61,403 nt of DNA from Spirochaetota bacterium (GCA_018262985.1 JADFDI010000014.1:1-61403); one strand, 5' to 3'; numbered from the stretch's first letter, positions 1 to 8,275 are shown. Notes: generated by a model from the letters alone, not told the origin. Translations and numbers: made by a program.

Positions 1-84
1 GGGTAGTTGTGGTGACACCAGCATCGGAGACCCACGATGGCCTTGTCTACCATCGCCGCTTTTACACCACTACGGGGGACACTA

Positions 85-370
85 CCGATTGTCGGTCGCG
101 CTCCGCGCGACCTCCTCATCCTGGCGCCGGCCCCGCTCGAAGCGCAGAGCGCTTCGTTCTCTGGAGGAACGGATTGTGGTGGTCGCTTGCGCGACCGGTC
201 GATCCGCGCGCATTCGCGCGCTCGGAACGCTAGGCGTTCCGTTCTCTAGCGGAGTGGATCGTCATGGTCGCTCTCGCGACCGGTCGATCCGCGACGGCGC
301 TCGGAACGCTACGCGTTCCGATCTCTTAGGGAAGGGATTGACGTGGTCGCTTCCGCGACCAGTCGATCCG
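85..370. repeat. Degenerate tandem array of an ~80-85 bp unit with two stem-loops
   Basis: Three to four diverged copies of a unit can be aligned by eye. Each holds a GGTCGC/GCGACC-type hairpin (94-112, 181-196, 266-281, 345-360), and most also hold a GGAACGC/GCGTTCC-type hairpin (138-156, 224-240, 303-319). Hairpin centres recur every 79-85 bases. Arms stay complementary while loops vary (for example TCC, TTGC, TCTC, TTCC), so structure seems to be conserved over sequence. No credible protein is encoded here. The array may continue to the left of the window. Function is unknown. Confidence 0.7.
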
Positions 371-371
371 T

Positions 372-390
372 TTCGAATCCCTCAGCGCCC
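372..390 (+). repeat. Inverted 19-bp copy of the tRNA-Val 3' end
   Basis: These 19 bases are identical to the last part of tRNA-Val (T-loop to acceptor stem), but they lie on the opposite strand, 36 bases beyond the tRNA end. The pair 372-390 and 427-445 is a perfect inverted repeat enclosing the tRNA terminator. It could be a leftover att-like duplication, a degraded second tRNA, or part of the adjoining array. Confidence 0.75.
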
Positions 391-396
391 CGATTG

Positions 397-418
397 AAAA
401 GGCCGCCTTGCGGCGGCC
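397..418 (-). terminator. Rho-independent terminator of tRNA-Val
   Basis: On the minus strand a perfect 7-bp GGCCGCC/GGCGGCC stem (401-407 with 412-418) with a four-base loop is followed by TTTT. It lies 8 bases after the tRNA-Val 3' end. Confidence 0.85.
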
Positions 419-425
419 TCGTTCG

Positions 426-499
426 TGGGCGCTGAGGGATTCGAACCCCCGACCTACTGGGTGTAAACCAGCCGCTCTAACCAGCTGAGCCAAGCGCCC
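426..499 (-). tRNA. tRNA-Val (anticodon UAC)
   Basis: The minus strand folds as a full cloverleaf. The 7-bp acceptor GGGCGCT pairs with AGCGCCC, the D-stem is GCTC/GAGC, the anticodon stem is GCTGG/CCAGT around the loop TTTACAC (anticodon TAC), and the T-arm carries TTCGAAT. The discriminator is A and no CCA is encoded. It is a single-gene unit with its own promoter and terminator. Confidence 0.95.
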
Positions 500-509
500 C
501 GGGAAACGG

Positions 510-539
510 AGGCTACCACGAAGGGCGGGGCCGCATCAA
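510..539 (-). promoter_or_regulatory. Promoter of tRNA-Val
   Basis: Minus strand: TTGATG (534-539), 18-base spacer, TAGCCT (510-515). The predicted start of transcription is a few bases before the tRNA 5' end at 499. Confidence 0.6.
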
Positions 540-614
540 GCTCGGGGCCGTTCGCGCTGCCGCCGGCGGGGCCGCAGGGCGCGCGCCCGGCATCCCGCGG
601 CGCGTGGCATTCCG

Positions 615-644
615 TTGCGGGTTTCGCGGGAGCGGGTTTATACT
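615..644 (+). promoter_or_regulatory. Promoter of the PfkB-type kinase (leaderless type)
   Basis: TTGCGG (615-620), 18-base spacer, TATACT (639-644). The ATG at 653 begins 8 bases after the -10 box and there is no Shine-Dalgarno sequence, so the message should start at or next to the start codon. Confidence 0.6.
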
Positions 645-652
645 TCTTTCAT

Positions 653-1615
653 ATGCGCTTCGTCGGAATCGGCAACGCCCTGCTCGACCTGGCCGCGGCG
701 GTGGAGGAAGGCTTCCCGCCGCGCTGCGGCTTCCACACGGGCATGTCGAGCCACGTGTCGACCGAGCGGGCGGAGGAAGTGGCCAAGGCGCTCGGACGGA
801 CCTGCGCGTCCGCGGGCGGCGGGGCGGCCAACGCGGCGCGCGTAGCGGCGGCGCTCGGCGCGGAGGCTTCCTTCGTGGGGATGGTCGGCGGCGACGCCCG
901 GGGCCGGCACTACCGCGACGACCTCGACGGCGCCGGCGTGAAGGTCCTCCTCGGCGACAGCCCGCACCCGACGGGCCTATTCCTCGCCCTCGTGGAGCCC
1001 GGTTCGCGCCGGACGGTCGTGGTGGCGCCGGGAGCCGCCGTGGACCTGGGGGAGGGCGACGTCCCGGAAGCGGCCTTCGCGAACGGCGGCATCCTCTATC
1101 TCGAAGGTTTCCTGGCGGCGCGGCGGGACTTCCTCTCGTTCCTGGCCGCCCGCGGGGCCGAGGCCGGCATGACGGTGGTGCTCGACGTGGGCAGCTACGC
1201 GCTGGCCCGGCGGGAATCGGAGTTCTTCCTGGCGCTGCTCGAGGGACCGGTCGACCTGGCCTTCATGAACGAGGACGAGTTCCACGCCCTGACCGGCACC
1301 GGGGTGCGCGAAGGGCTGCCGCTCCTGGCCGCGGACGGCCTCGAGGTGGTCGTGAAGCGCGCCGAGCGCGGGGCCATCTGGGCGGGCGCGGGCGACCTGA
1401 TCGAGAGCCCCGTGCGCGCCATCGAGGCCGTCGACGAGACGGGCGCCGGCGACGCCTTCGCGGCGGGCTTCCTCTGCGCGCGCGACCTCGGGCTGGCGCC
1501 CGAGCGGGCGCTGCGCGCGGCGAACCGCGTGGCGGGCGAGGTGGTGCGCGAGCTCGGCTGCTCGCCGGACCCGGAGCGCTTGAGGCGCGCCTTCGACTCG
1601 GTCGCCTGGTCCTGA
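653..1615 (+). CDS. PfkB/ribokinase-family sugar or nucleoside kinase
   Basis: This 320-residue cytoplasmic kinase is predicted to phosphorylate a sugar or nucleoside with ATP. The carboxy-terminal PfkB signature DETGAGDAF spans residues 261-269, with D267 as the expected catalytic base and GAGD forming the anion hole. A glycine-rich segment, GGGAANAARVA, near residue 59 matches the amino-terminal signature of the family. It resembles the adenosine kinase/ribokinase branch, but substrate cannot be read from the sequence. The start was placed at 653 because a -10 box lies 8 bases upstream and no ribosome binding site precedes any candidate. It stands alone, divergent from tRNA-Val. Confidence 0.85.
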   Translation: MRFVGIGNALLDLAAAVEEGFPPRCGFHTGMSSHVSTERAEEVAKALGRTCASAGGGAANAARVAAALGAEASFVGMVGGDARGRHYRDDLDGAGVKVLLGDSPHPTGLFLALVEPGSRRTVVVAPGAAVDLGEGDVPEAAFANGGILYLEGFLAARRDFLSFLAARGAEAGMTVVLDVGSYALARRESEFFLALLEGPVDLAFMNEDEFHALTGTGVREGLPLLAADGLEVVVKRAERGAIWAGAGDLIESPVRAIEAVDETGAGDAFAAGFLCARDLGLAPERALRAANRVAGEVVRELGCSPDPERLRRAFDSVAWS

Positions 1616-1746
1616 ACGCCGCGCCGCCCGGCGGCGCCGCCCGCCTGGCGCGGAGGAAGGGGCGCGGGGGAGGAGGCGGAGCCTCCGCTCCCGCTCGATT
1701 CCCCCGTACGATTCGCGGGCCCGGAGCTCCGAAAGGGGGCGAAACC

Positions 1747-1775
1747 TTGCCCGGAGCCCTCGTTTCCCTTATTTT
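1747..1775 (+). promoter_or_regulatory. Promoter of lon
   Basis: TTGCCC (1747-1752), 17-base spacer, TATTTT (1770-1775). It is followed by a small GGGT-CGAA-ACCC hairpin (1778-1789) and a purine-rich ribosome site before the ATG at 1807. I see no CIRCE-type heat-shock operator. Confidence 0.5.
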
Positions 1776-1806
1776 TAGGGTCGAAACCCGATAAAAGGAA
1801 CGAGGA

Positions 1807-4155
1807 ATGAGCGAGAACGAGATAATCCCCATCGACCAGCTCCTGCCGGCCAAGGTGCCCGTGGTGCCGCTGCTCGGCAAGCCGATCTTCCCGGGCATCT
1901 TCACGCCGATCATGCTCGGCGGGGCGGACGACATCCGCACGGTCGACGAGGCCATGCAGGCCGACGGCATCATCGGCTTCATATTGATCAAGACCGAGTT
2001 CGAGAAGGCGACCGCGGCGGACCTGCACTCCGTGGGGACGGTGGCGAAGATCGTCAAGCGCATCAACCTGCCGGACGGCTCGGTGAACATCTTCATCTCC
2101 ACGATGAAGCGCTTCCGCGTCAAGAAATTCCTCGCGAAGGACCCGCCCATCATGGCGGCGGTCGAGTACCTCGAGGACGAGCGCGAGGCCTCGGACGAGA
2201 TCAAGGCGCTGACCCGCGCGCTGATCGGCGAGATGAAGCAGGTCTCGGAGAACAACCCGCTGTTCTCCGAGGAGATGCGCCTCAACATGATCAACATCGA
2301 CCACCCGGGCAAGATCGCGGACTTCATCGCGAGCATCCTGAACGTCGACCGCAAGGAGCAGCAGAAGATCCTCGAGACCCTCGACGTGCGCGAGCGCATG
2401 GAGAAGGTGCTCGTGTTCATCAAGCGCGAGCAGGAGCTCCTCAAGATCCAGAAGCGCATCCAGGGCGAGATCAACGAGAAGATCGAGAAGAGCCAGCGGG
2501 ACTACTTCCTCCGCGAGGAGCTCAAGGCGATCAAGGCCGAGCTCGGCATGCCGACCGACGCGAAGAGCGGCGAGCACCAGAAGTTCAAGGAGAGGATCGA
2601 GGCCTTCGGCTTCGCGGGCGAGGTCAAGGAGCAGGTGGAGCAGGAGCTCGAGAAGTTCGCGCTGATGGATCCGAATTCGAGCGAGTTCATCGTGACGCGC
2701 AACTGGCTCGACCTGGTGTGCTCGCTGCCGTGGAAGGAGCCGCTTTCGGCGGGCTTCGACATCGCGAAAGCCCAGGAGACGCTCGAGGCCGACCATTACG
2801 GCCTCAAGGACGTGAAGGAGCGGATCCTCGAATACCTGGCGGTGCGGAAGCTCAAGCAGGACTCGAAGGGCTCCATCCTCTGCCTCGTGGGCCCGCCCGG
2901 GGTGGGCAAGACGAGCGTGGGGAAGTCGATCGCGCGCGCGCTCGGCAAGGAGTTCTTCCGCTTCTCGGTGGGCGGCATGCGCGACGAGGCGGAGATCAAG
3001 GGCCACCGCCGCACCTACGTCGGCGCCATGGCGGGCAAGATCCTCCAGGGCCTCAAGATCGCCAAGAAGCGCGATCCGGTGTTCATGATCGACGAGATCG
3101 ACAAGATGGGCTCGAGCTACCAGGGCGACCCTTCGAGCGCGCTGCTCGAGGCGCTCGACCCGGAGCAGAACCACGCGTTCCGCGACCACTACCTCGACCT
3201 GCCCTTCGACATCTCGAACGTCTTCTTCATCGTGACGGCGAACACGCTCGACACGATACCCGCTCCCTTGCGCGACCGCATGGAGATCATCCAGCTGCCG
3301 GGCTACGTGGACACCGAGAAGCTCGAGATCGCGAAGCGCTACCTGGTGCCGAAGAGCCTCGAGAAGCACGGCCTCAAGAAGAGCCAGGTGAAGTTCACGC
3401 GCGACGCCCTGGTGCACGTCGCGGAGAGCTACGCGCGCGAGGCGGGGGTGCGCAACCTCGAGAAGCTGATCGACAAGGTGAACCGGAAGATAGCCAAGGC
3501 GGTGGTGGTCGACGGCAAGGCGAAGGAGGTGTTCCGCGTCGACAAGCCGGGCCTCGAGAAGTACCTGGGGAAGCCTTTCTTCGACGCGGACGAGGTGAAG
3601 CGCGCGGACGCGCCGGGCCTGGCCGTCGGGCTCGCGTGGACGAGCATGGGCGGCGACACCCTCATCATCGAGGCGGTGGCGAACCCGGGCAAGGAGGGCT
3701 TCAAGCTGACCGGCCAGATGGGCGACGTGATGAAGGAGAGCGCGAACATCGCCTACACCTACGTCCGGAAGCTCGCGGCCGAGCGCTACGGCGTGAGCGC
3801 CAAATGGTTCGAGGAGCGGCAGGTCCACCTGCACATCCCCGAGGGCGCGACGCCGAAGGACGGGCCGAGCGCGGGCATCACCATGGCCATCGCGCTCCTT
3901 TCGCTCGTGCTCGGGCGGAAGATCAAGGACCGCGTGGCCATGACCGGCGAGCTGTCGCTGTCGGGCCAGGTGCTGCCGATCGGCGGCCTCAAGGAGAAGA
4001 CGGTGGCCGCCAAGCGCAACAAGGTGCGCGAGATCGTCATACCGAAGCGGAACGCGAAGGACCTGGACGAGATCCCCGAGCACGTGAAGAAGGGCATCGT
4101 CTTCCACCCCGTGGAGCGCTTCGAGGAAGTCCTCGCCATAGCGCTGCCTGAATAG
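1807..4155 (+). CDS. lon: ATP-dependent Lon protease
   Basis: Lon is an ATP-driven serine protease that degrades misfolded and regulatory proteins in the cytoplasm. The 782 residues show the usual order: an amino-terminal LON substrate-binding domain (about 15-210), an AAA+ domain with Walker A GPPGVGKT at 362-369 and Walker B around D429-E430, and the protease domain. The catalytic serine is S688 in DGPSAG, and the lysine partner is K731 in GGLKEK, 43 residues later as in E. coli Lon. Length and motifs are normal. A GGAACGAGG ribosome site directly precedes the ATG. It is monocistronic, and its end is followed 15 bases later by a repeat element. Confidence 0.97.
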   Translation: MSENEIIPIDQLLPAKVPVVPLLGKPIFPGIFTPIMLGGADDIRTVDEAMQADGIIGFILIKTEFEKATAADLHSVGTVAKIVKRINLPDGSVNIFISTMKRFRVKKFLAKDPPIMAAVEYLEDEREASDEIKALTRALIGEMKQVSENNPLFSEEMRLNMINIDHPGKIADFIASILNVDRKEQQKILETLDVRERMEKVLVFIKREQELLKIQKRIQGEINEKIEKSQRDYFLREELKAIKAELGMPTDAKSGEHQKFKERIEAFGFAGEVKEQVEQELEKFALMDPNSSEFIVTRNWLDLVCSLPWKEPLSAGFDIAKAQETLEADHYGLKDVKERILEYLAVRKLKQDSKGSILCLVGPPGVGKTSVGKSIARALGKEFFRFSVGGMRDEAEIKGHRRTYVGAMAGKILQGLKIAKKRDPVFMIDEIDKMGSSYQGDPSSALLEALDPEQNHAFRDHYLDLPFDISNVFFIVTANTLDTIPAPLRDRMEIIQLPGYVDTEKLEIAKRYLVPKSLEKHGLKKSQVKFTRDALVHVAESYAREAGVRNLEKLIDKVNRKIAKAVVVDGKAKEVFRVDKPGLEKYLGKPFFDADEVKRADAPGLAVGLAWTSMGGDTLIIEAVANPGKEGFKLTGQMGDVMKESANIAYTYVRKLAAERYGVSAKWFEERQVHLHIPEGATPKDGPSAGITMAIALLSLVLGRKIKDRVAMTGELSLSGQVLPIGGLKEKTVAAKRNKVREIVIPKRNAKDLDEIPEHVKKGIVFHPVERFEEVLAIALPE

Positions 4156-4169
4156 CCCTGAAAGACTTG

Positions 4170-4369
4170 AACCGCGGAGACGCAGTGACGCCGGGAGGGG
4201 TCTCACGAAAAGGCACAAAGGCACAAAGGTAAAGCGCGGAGAAACGTAGCCAGCTTTCCCTTCGGCCGTATCCTTTGTGCCTTTGTGTCTCCGTGTGCGA
4301 AGGTCTCCTTAAGGGAAGTGTCTCCGTGTGCGAAGGGTCTCCGTGCCTTAAGAGTCTCCGTGTGCGAAG
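4170..4369. repeat. Intergenic repeat: hairpin arms plus 17-bp tandem copies
   Basis: Just after the lon stop lies a purine-rich GGAGACGCAG-type segment. A 16-bp perfect inverted repeat follows (4214-4229 with 4272-4287, built from the heptamer AAAGGCAC). Then come tandem 17-base units beginning TCTCCGTGTGCGAAG at 4321 and 4355, with a variant at 4338 and another copy at 4288. No gene is seen. It resembles, more loosely, the GACGCCGAG-type elements at 32658, 39720 and 44721. Confidence 0.65.
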
Positions 4370-4380
4370 TTCCTCCGGCG

Positions 4381-5889
4381 CTAGCGGGGCTTCCAGCGAT
4401 TGCTTTCGAGGCGGAGGCCGTAGGCGCGTTCCATGAGGCGCTTCTGGCCGGCGGCGAGGAGTCCGGCGGTGTCCGCGATGCCGGAGGGGAGGGGCGACGA
4501 CGGCTCGGCGCCGCTCGACATGAGGGTCTCGAGGAGCAGCTTGGCCGCGATGAAGCGTTCGTACTTGTCCACGGCGAAGCCGACGAAGCCGTCCATGAGG
4601 GCCGCAACTTCCCAGGTGACCTGCTCGGCCTGGCTGTAGCGCCCGGCGTCCTTGTCCTGGTCGGTAAGACGCACGGGGAGCTCGCGCGCGAGCTCGTCGA
4701 GGCGCGGCACGAGGGCCTCGAGGTCGAAGAGGCCGGTGGCGCAGTTGAAGAGGATGCGCGAACCGGACCGCTCGAGCTCCAGCACCCGGTCGAAGGAAAT
4801 GGCCGGACCGATGTCGGCGATGGTGCGACCGCCCGAGGCGATCTCGACGAGGATGCCGCCCTTGACGTCGACGGGCGTGCGCCAGGCGAACTCGAAGGCG
4901 GCCGGGGCGTCGGAGAGGGCGAAGGCGGCGAGCTCGGCGGGGTCGGGCACGTAGCCCAGGTTGTCCACGTTGCCGAGCCAGGCCCACTTGTAGCCGTCCG
5001 CGAGGAGGCCGCGGTAGACCTCCGCGAGCACGTGGAAGCTCTGGCCGTGGCCGCCGGGCAGGGCGAGCGCCGAGTCGGCCTTGCCCCAGGCGCGGTCGAA
5101 GACGCGGCGGGGCTTCCCTTCGGACGAATGGGTGAACGCCGCGATGAGGGGCTGCACGCCCGTGCGGACGGCCGCGGGGTCGACGCCTTCGGCGCGGGCG
5201 AGGTCCGCCATCCAGGGGTGCTCGCGCCACGAACGGTAGTGTGCGGCGAGCGCGGCGTCGGTGCCGACGCTCGACATCTGGAAGAGGGGCAGGACGGGCC
5301 GAGCGGGAGCGCCCAAGCGGGCGCGGCGTTCGGCGGCGAGGAGGAGGGCGGCGCGGGCTTTCAGCGTGAGGAAGCTTGCGCCCGGATGCCCGTCCGGATC
5401 GAGCCAGGCGGGCGAGGCGCCTTTCGGGACGCCCTCGCAGAGCGGCGCGAGGCGCTCGAAGGGGCCGCGGAAGGCCTCGAGCACGCCGGGGCCGAGGGCG
5501 GCGTTGCGCTTGGAGTCCGCGTAGCTCGTGGCCGAGCCGCCGTTGAGGACGCCGTAGGCGCAGCGGTCGAGGAGGCGGAGGCCGAGCGCGCGGAGGGCCG
5601 CGCGGTCGAAGGCGAGGGCGCCGCCCGGAACCTCGGCGGCGCCTGAATCCCGGAGCGCGACGCCGAGCGCGTCGAGGCGTTCGCGGGCCGTGGCGGCCGG
5701 CAGTACGACGCGGAGAGCGGGACCCGCGTCGAGGACGGAGATTCCGTCCACGGGCGGCACGCCGACCGCCTCGACGGGCTTGAGCGAATCGTAGCGGCCT
5801 GAGTTGATGTCGTCGAGGATGCGGAGGGTCAAGGGGACGTCGATGCCCTTCGCCTCCATGTCGGCGCGCAACGCGGCGTTCGGTTCCAT
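4381..5889 (-). CDS. UDPGP-family uridylyltransferase (UDP-sugar pyrophosphorylase)
   Basis: This 502-residue enzyme looks like a eukaryote-type UDPGP family member. Such enzymes join UTP with glucose-1-phosphate or GlcNAc-1-phosphate to give the UDP-sugar and pyrophosphate. The nucleotide-binding glycine loop reads LNGGSATS at 115-122, and GNVDNLGY later in the chain matches the family's sugar-site segment; a VKGG motif follows. The start follows a GGGAGGA ribosome site. It lies 46 bases downstream of glucokinase on the same strand, so the pair is probably one operon feeding glucose towards UDP-sugars, together with the phosphoglucomutase at 10616. Exact sugar specificity is uncertain. Confidence 0.8.
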   Translation of the reverse strand: MEPNAALRADMEAKGIDVPLTLRILDDINSGRYDSLKPVEAVGVPPVDGISVLDAGPALRVVLPAATARERLDALGVALRDSGAAEVPGGALAFDRAALRALGLRLLDRCAYGVLNGGSATSYADSKRNAALGPGVLEAFRGPFERLAPLCEGVPKGASPAWLDPDGHPGASFLTLKARAALLLAAERRARLGAPARPVLPLFQMSSVGTDAALAAHYRSWREHPWMADLARAEGVDPAAVRTGVQPLIAAFTHSSEGKPRRVFDRAWGKADSALALPGGHGQSFHVLAEVYRGLLADGYKWAWLGNVDNLGYVPDPAELAAFALSDAPAAFEFAWRTPVDVKGGILVEIASGGRTIADIGPAISFDRVLELERSGSRILFNCATGLFDLEALVPRLDELARELPVRLTDQDKDAGRYSQAEQVTWEVAALMDGFVGFAVDKYERFIAAKLLLETLMSSGAEPSSPLPSGIADTAGLLAAGQKRLMERAYGLRLESNRWKPR

Positions 5890-5935
5890 GCGTCGTCCTC
5901 CCGTCCGGCGCCCCGGGTTTCCGCGGGCGCTTCCT

Positions 5936-6985
5936 TCAGGATAGCACGACCGCGGCGTTCGCGGCGCCGTAGAGCGAGACGTCGTAGTCGCGGGCTATCC
6001 AGACGGGCGTCTCGGCGAGGATGGCACGGATGTGCTCGCGGTAGCTCCCCTCGAAGGCGGCGCGGAAGCGGTCGCCCTCGAGGAAGAAGCGCTCGTTCTT
6101 GGCCGCGATGCCGCCCGCGAGGTACACGCCGCCGCCCGGAAGGAAGGTGGCCGCGTGGTCGGCGGCGACGCGGGCGTAGAGCTCCACGAAGAGCTCCATG
6201 GCGCGGACCGCGTCGGGGTCGGAGCCCTCGTGGGCGGCCTTCGAGACGAGGGCGGGGCGCTCGGCGGCCGGCGCGGCGAGGATGGCGGACGAGGCCGCGC
6301 GGCCGGCGCGCGTCGAAAGGAACTCGTGGAGGTTCGCGATGCCCATGCCGGAGACGCCCGCCTCGGCGCCCGGCACGAAACCGAAGCGCTTTTCGAGCCA
6401 GGCGGAGAACTCGCGAGTGTCGCGGTCCCAGGCGGGCAGGGTCACGTGGCCGCCCTCGCTCGGGAAGGCCTGGGTGCGCTCGCCGACGCGGACCACGAAG
6501 CCGAGGCCGAGTCCGGTGCCGGCGCCGATGACGAGGCGCACCCCGTCGGGGCTCGGCGCGGGGAAGGAGCCGTCCGAGCGCGCGATGGGGAGGAGCTGCG
6601 TCCGGTCGGCCGGGTCGAGGAGCAGCACGCCGTAGGAGACCGCCGTGAAGTCGTTGATGACGCGCGCGGGAATCGAGAACTCGCGCTCGATGGCGCTCGA
6701 GTCGATGCTCCAGGCGGCGTTGGTGAGCTCGATGCGGCCCGCCTTGACCGGCCCGGCGCCCGACACGCAGCAGAGGTCGGGCGGGAACGAGGGCGCTGCC
6801 TCGCGGGCGCTTTCGAGGAAGCGGCGCAGGCAGGCGGGCAGCGAAGGCTCTTCCTTCGTGCCGTAGCGGCGGTCGTGGAGCTTTTCGAAGGTGGCGCCCT
6901 TCTTGCCGATGAGGGCGAAATTGGCGTTGGTGCCGCCGATGTCGCCGGCCAGGATGACGGTGTCGTACGCGGTTCTGGATTCCAT
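5936..6985 (-). CDS. glk: Glucokinase
   Basis: Glucokinase phosphorylates glucose to glucose-6-phosphate using ATP. The 349-residue protein opens with the phosphate-binding loop DIGGTN at residues 15-20. It has the INDF sugar-binding and catalytic aspartate segment, GAGTGLG, and an EGGHV zinc-like motif seen in the Glk/ROK superfamily. The frame stays open upstream, but the ATG at 6985 is preferred because a TTGCCA-N17-TACTAT promoter ends 7 bases before it, which would leave a longer start untranscribed. It heads a likely operon with the UDPGP-type gene downstream. Confidence 0.9.
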   Translation of the reverse strand: MESRTAYDTVILAGDIGGTNANFALIGKKGATFEKLHDRRYGTKEEPSLPACLRRFLESAREAAPSFPPDLCCVSGAGPVKAGRIELTNAAWSIDSSAIEREFSIPARVINDFTAVSYGVLLLDPADRTQLLPIARSDGSFPAPSPDGVRLVIGAGTGLGLGFVVRVGERTQAFPSEGGHVTLPAWDRDTREFSAWLEKRFGFVPGAEAGVSGMGIANLHEFLSTRAGRAASSAILAAPAAERPALVSKAAHEGSDPDAVRAMELFVELYARVAADHAATFLPGGGVYLAGGIAAKNERFFLEGDRFRAAFEGSYREHIRAILAETPVWIARDYDVSLYGAANAAVVLS

Positions 6986-6992
6986 GCGGGGG

Positions 6993-7021
6993 ATAGTACC
7001 GGCGGGGACGAAGGGTGGCAA
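6993..7021 (-). promoter_or_regulatory. Promoter of glk (leaderless type)
   Basis: Minus strand: TTGCCA (7016-7021), exactly 17 bases, TACTAT (6993-6998), then 7 bases to the ATG. No Shine-Dalgarno sequence can fit between the predicted +1 and the start codon. Confidence 0.7.
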
Positions 7022-7100
7022 GGATGGAGAATCTGGGAGAAGAAGAAACCGCAGATGAGGTCGCCTGCGCGAAGCGCGGGCACTGAATCCTTCCGCTCCG

Positions 7101-7140
7101 AAAGCGACGCGAAGCGGCGCAGGCGCAGAGACACAGAGAA
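7101..7140. repeat. Possible degenerate member of the GGCGC/GAGAC repeat family
   Basis: A short segment built from GCGACGC, GGCGCAGGCGC and AGAGACACAGAGA lies in the 222-base gap between the porin-like gene and glk. It recalls the purine-rich part of the element after lon. The resemblance is loose and there is no clear opposite arm. Confidence 0.3.
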
Positions 7141-7192
7141 AGAAGGAGGAAGAGGCACGAAACCAAGAAGAATAGGGTAGGGGGAGTGGAAG

Positions 7193-7223
7193 AAAAAGGC
7201 CGGCCGTCGCTTGGCGGCCGGCC
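7193..7223 (-). terminator. Rho-independent terminator of the outer-membrane protein gene
   Basis: Minus strand: a 9-bp perfect stem GGCCGGCCG/CGGCCGGCC (7198-7206 with 7215-7223), 8-base loop, then TTTTT. It lies 20 bases after the stop codon. Confidence 0.92.
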
Positions 7224-7243
7224 GGTTTCGGATCGGGCTGGGA

Positions 7244-8275
7244 CTAGAGCTGGAGGCGGGCGCTGATCGAGGCGCCGAGGGCCTTGGTGGCGGGCACGTA
7301 CATGAGCTGGGCGTCCACGACCACGAGGATGTTGAGCGAAACGCCGGCGTAGACGCGCACGACGGGCGCGTTGGCGTCGGCGGTGTAGAGGAAGCCGCTC
7401 GCGCTGATGTCGGGGACGGGCTGCCCGGCGTCGGTCAGGGCCGCCTTGATGTCATCGAAATCCGTATCGGCATCCCCATCGTAGTCACCGGTACCGGCGC
7501 CGAGCGCGCCGTCGGCGATGCCCATGGAAGACGCGAGCCCGCCCGTGACGGTCGACTTGCCGAAGGACACGCCGGCGCCGGCGTAGGGGGTCAGGATGAG
7601 GAGGAAGTTCTTCGAGACCTGGGCGTTGAGGTCGAAGCTGGTGGACTCCCAGCCGAGCTCGAGCATCGGGTCGGTCGCGGTGATGGTCCAGCTGTAGGTG
7701 GAATACTCGTAATCGAGAGTGGTGCCCGAACCCACCGCCTTGGCGATGGAGCCGGTCTGGTAGCTGCCCGAGGCGCCGATGGAGAGCTCGGGGATGAGGA
7801 CGCCTTCCTTGAGGACGCGGGCCCTGAGCACGGCGCCGAGGTTCTTGTACTCGGCGGCGACGCCGTAGGCGCCTTCGAGGGCGGTGGCCATCTCGGGGGT
7901 GACGACGCCGCCCTTGACGCCGATGTCGACGGGCAGGAAGGGGAGTCCGAGCTTTGCGGTGACGCCGAGCGCGGGCACCGGGACTCCGAGCGCCTCGAGT
8001 TCGGCGGGCACGGCCTGGCCGATCGCGTCGAAGAGCGCCGCGGTGCCGTCCTTGCCGGCGAAGGTGGTGCCGAGGAAGATGCCGGCGCCGAAATGCGGGA
8101 AGCCGCCGATGTAGGCGTCCGACCAGGTGGTGCCGATGGTCGAATTCATGGACAGGGTGGCCGCCATGTCGTCGGCGAAGCCCGAGAACGCGGTCTGGAA
8201 GCCGTCGAGGGTCTGGGCGAAAACGCCGCCCGCGGCGAGGGCGAGGATGAGCGATAACGCGATAAAACGCTTCAT
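7244..8275 (-). CDS. Predicted outer-membrane beta-barrel protein with a calcium-loop-like insert
   Basis: This 343-residue exported protein has a classic signal peptide (KR, then a hydrophobic stretch, cleavage likely after A20). Alternating hydrophobic strands rich in glycine and aromatics run through the chain, and it ends with a strand SARLQL, all typical of spirochaetal beta-barrel proteins. Near residue 260 a segment DYDGDADTDFDD matches the spaced acidic pattern of EF-hand or dockerin calcium loops and would sit in a loop between strands. It has a strong promoter, a GGAGGT ribosome site and its own terminator, so it is an independent and probably abundant protein. I cannot assign a transported substrate. 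Confidence 0.75.
   Translation of the reverse strand: MKRFIALSLILALAAGGVFAQTLDGFQTAFSGFADDMAATLSMNSTIGTTWSDAYIGGFPHFGAGIFLGTTFAGKDGTAALFDAIGQAVPAELEALGVPVPALGVTAKLGLPFLPVDIGVKGGVVTPEMATALEGAYGVAAEYKNLGAVLRARVLKEGVLIPELSIGASGSYQTGSIAKAVGSGTTLDYEYSTYSWTITATDPMLELGWESTSFDLNAQVSKNFLLILTPYAGAGVSFGKSTVTGGLASSMGIADGALGAGTGDYDGDADTDFDDIKAALTDAGQPVPDISASGFLYTADANAPVVRVYAGVSLNILVVVDAQLMYVPATKALGASISARLQL

Noticed and set aside
9-397. Three small overlapping open frames in the left-edge repeat array
   Set aside because: They read through repeated hairpins, lack ribosome sites and give Arg/Ser-rich nonsense.
1619-1806. CIRCE heat-shock operator before lon
   Set aside because: No TTAGCACTC-N9-GAGTGCTAA-like palindrome is visible, only a four-bp hairpin.
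1195-4224. Open frame of about 1000 codons opposite pfkB and lon
   Set aside because: It is the antisense frame of two clear genes in very GC-rich DNA, rich in Arg, Leu, His and Ala with no domain sense.
4288-4369. CRISPR array
   Set aside because: The 17-base units are contiguous without unique spacers, and no cas gene is nearby.
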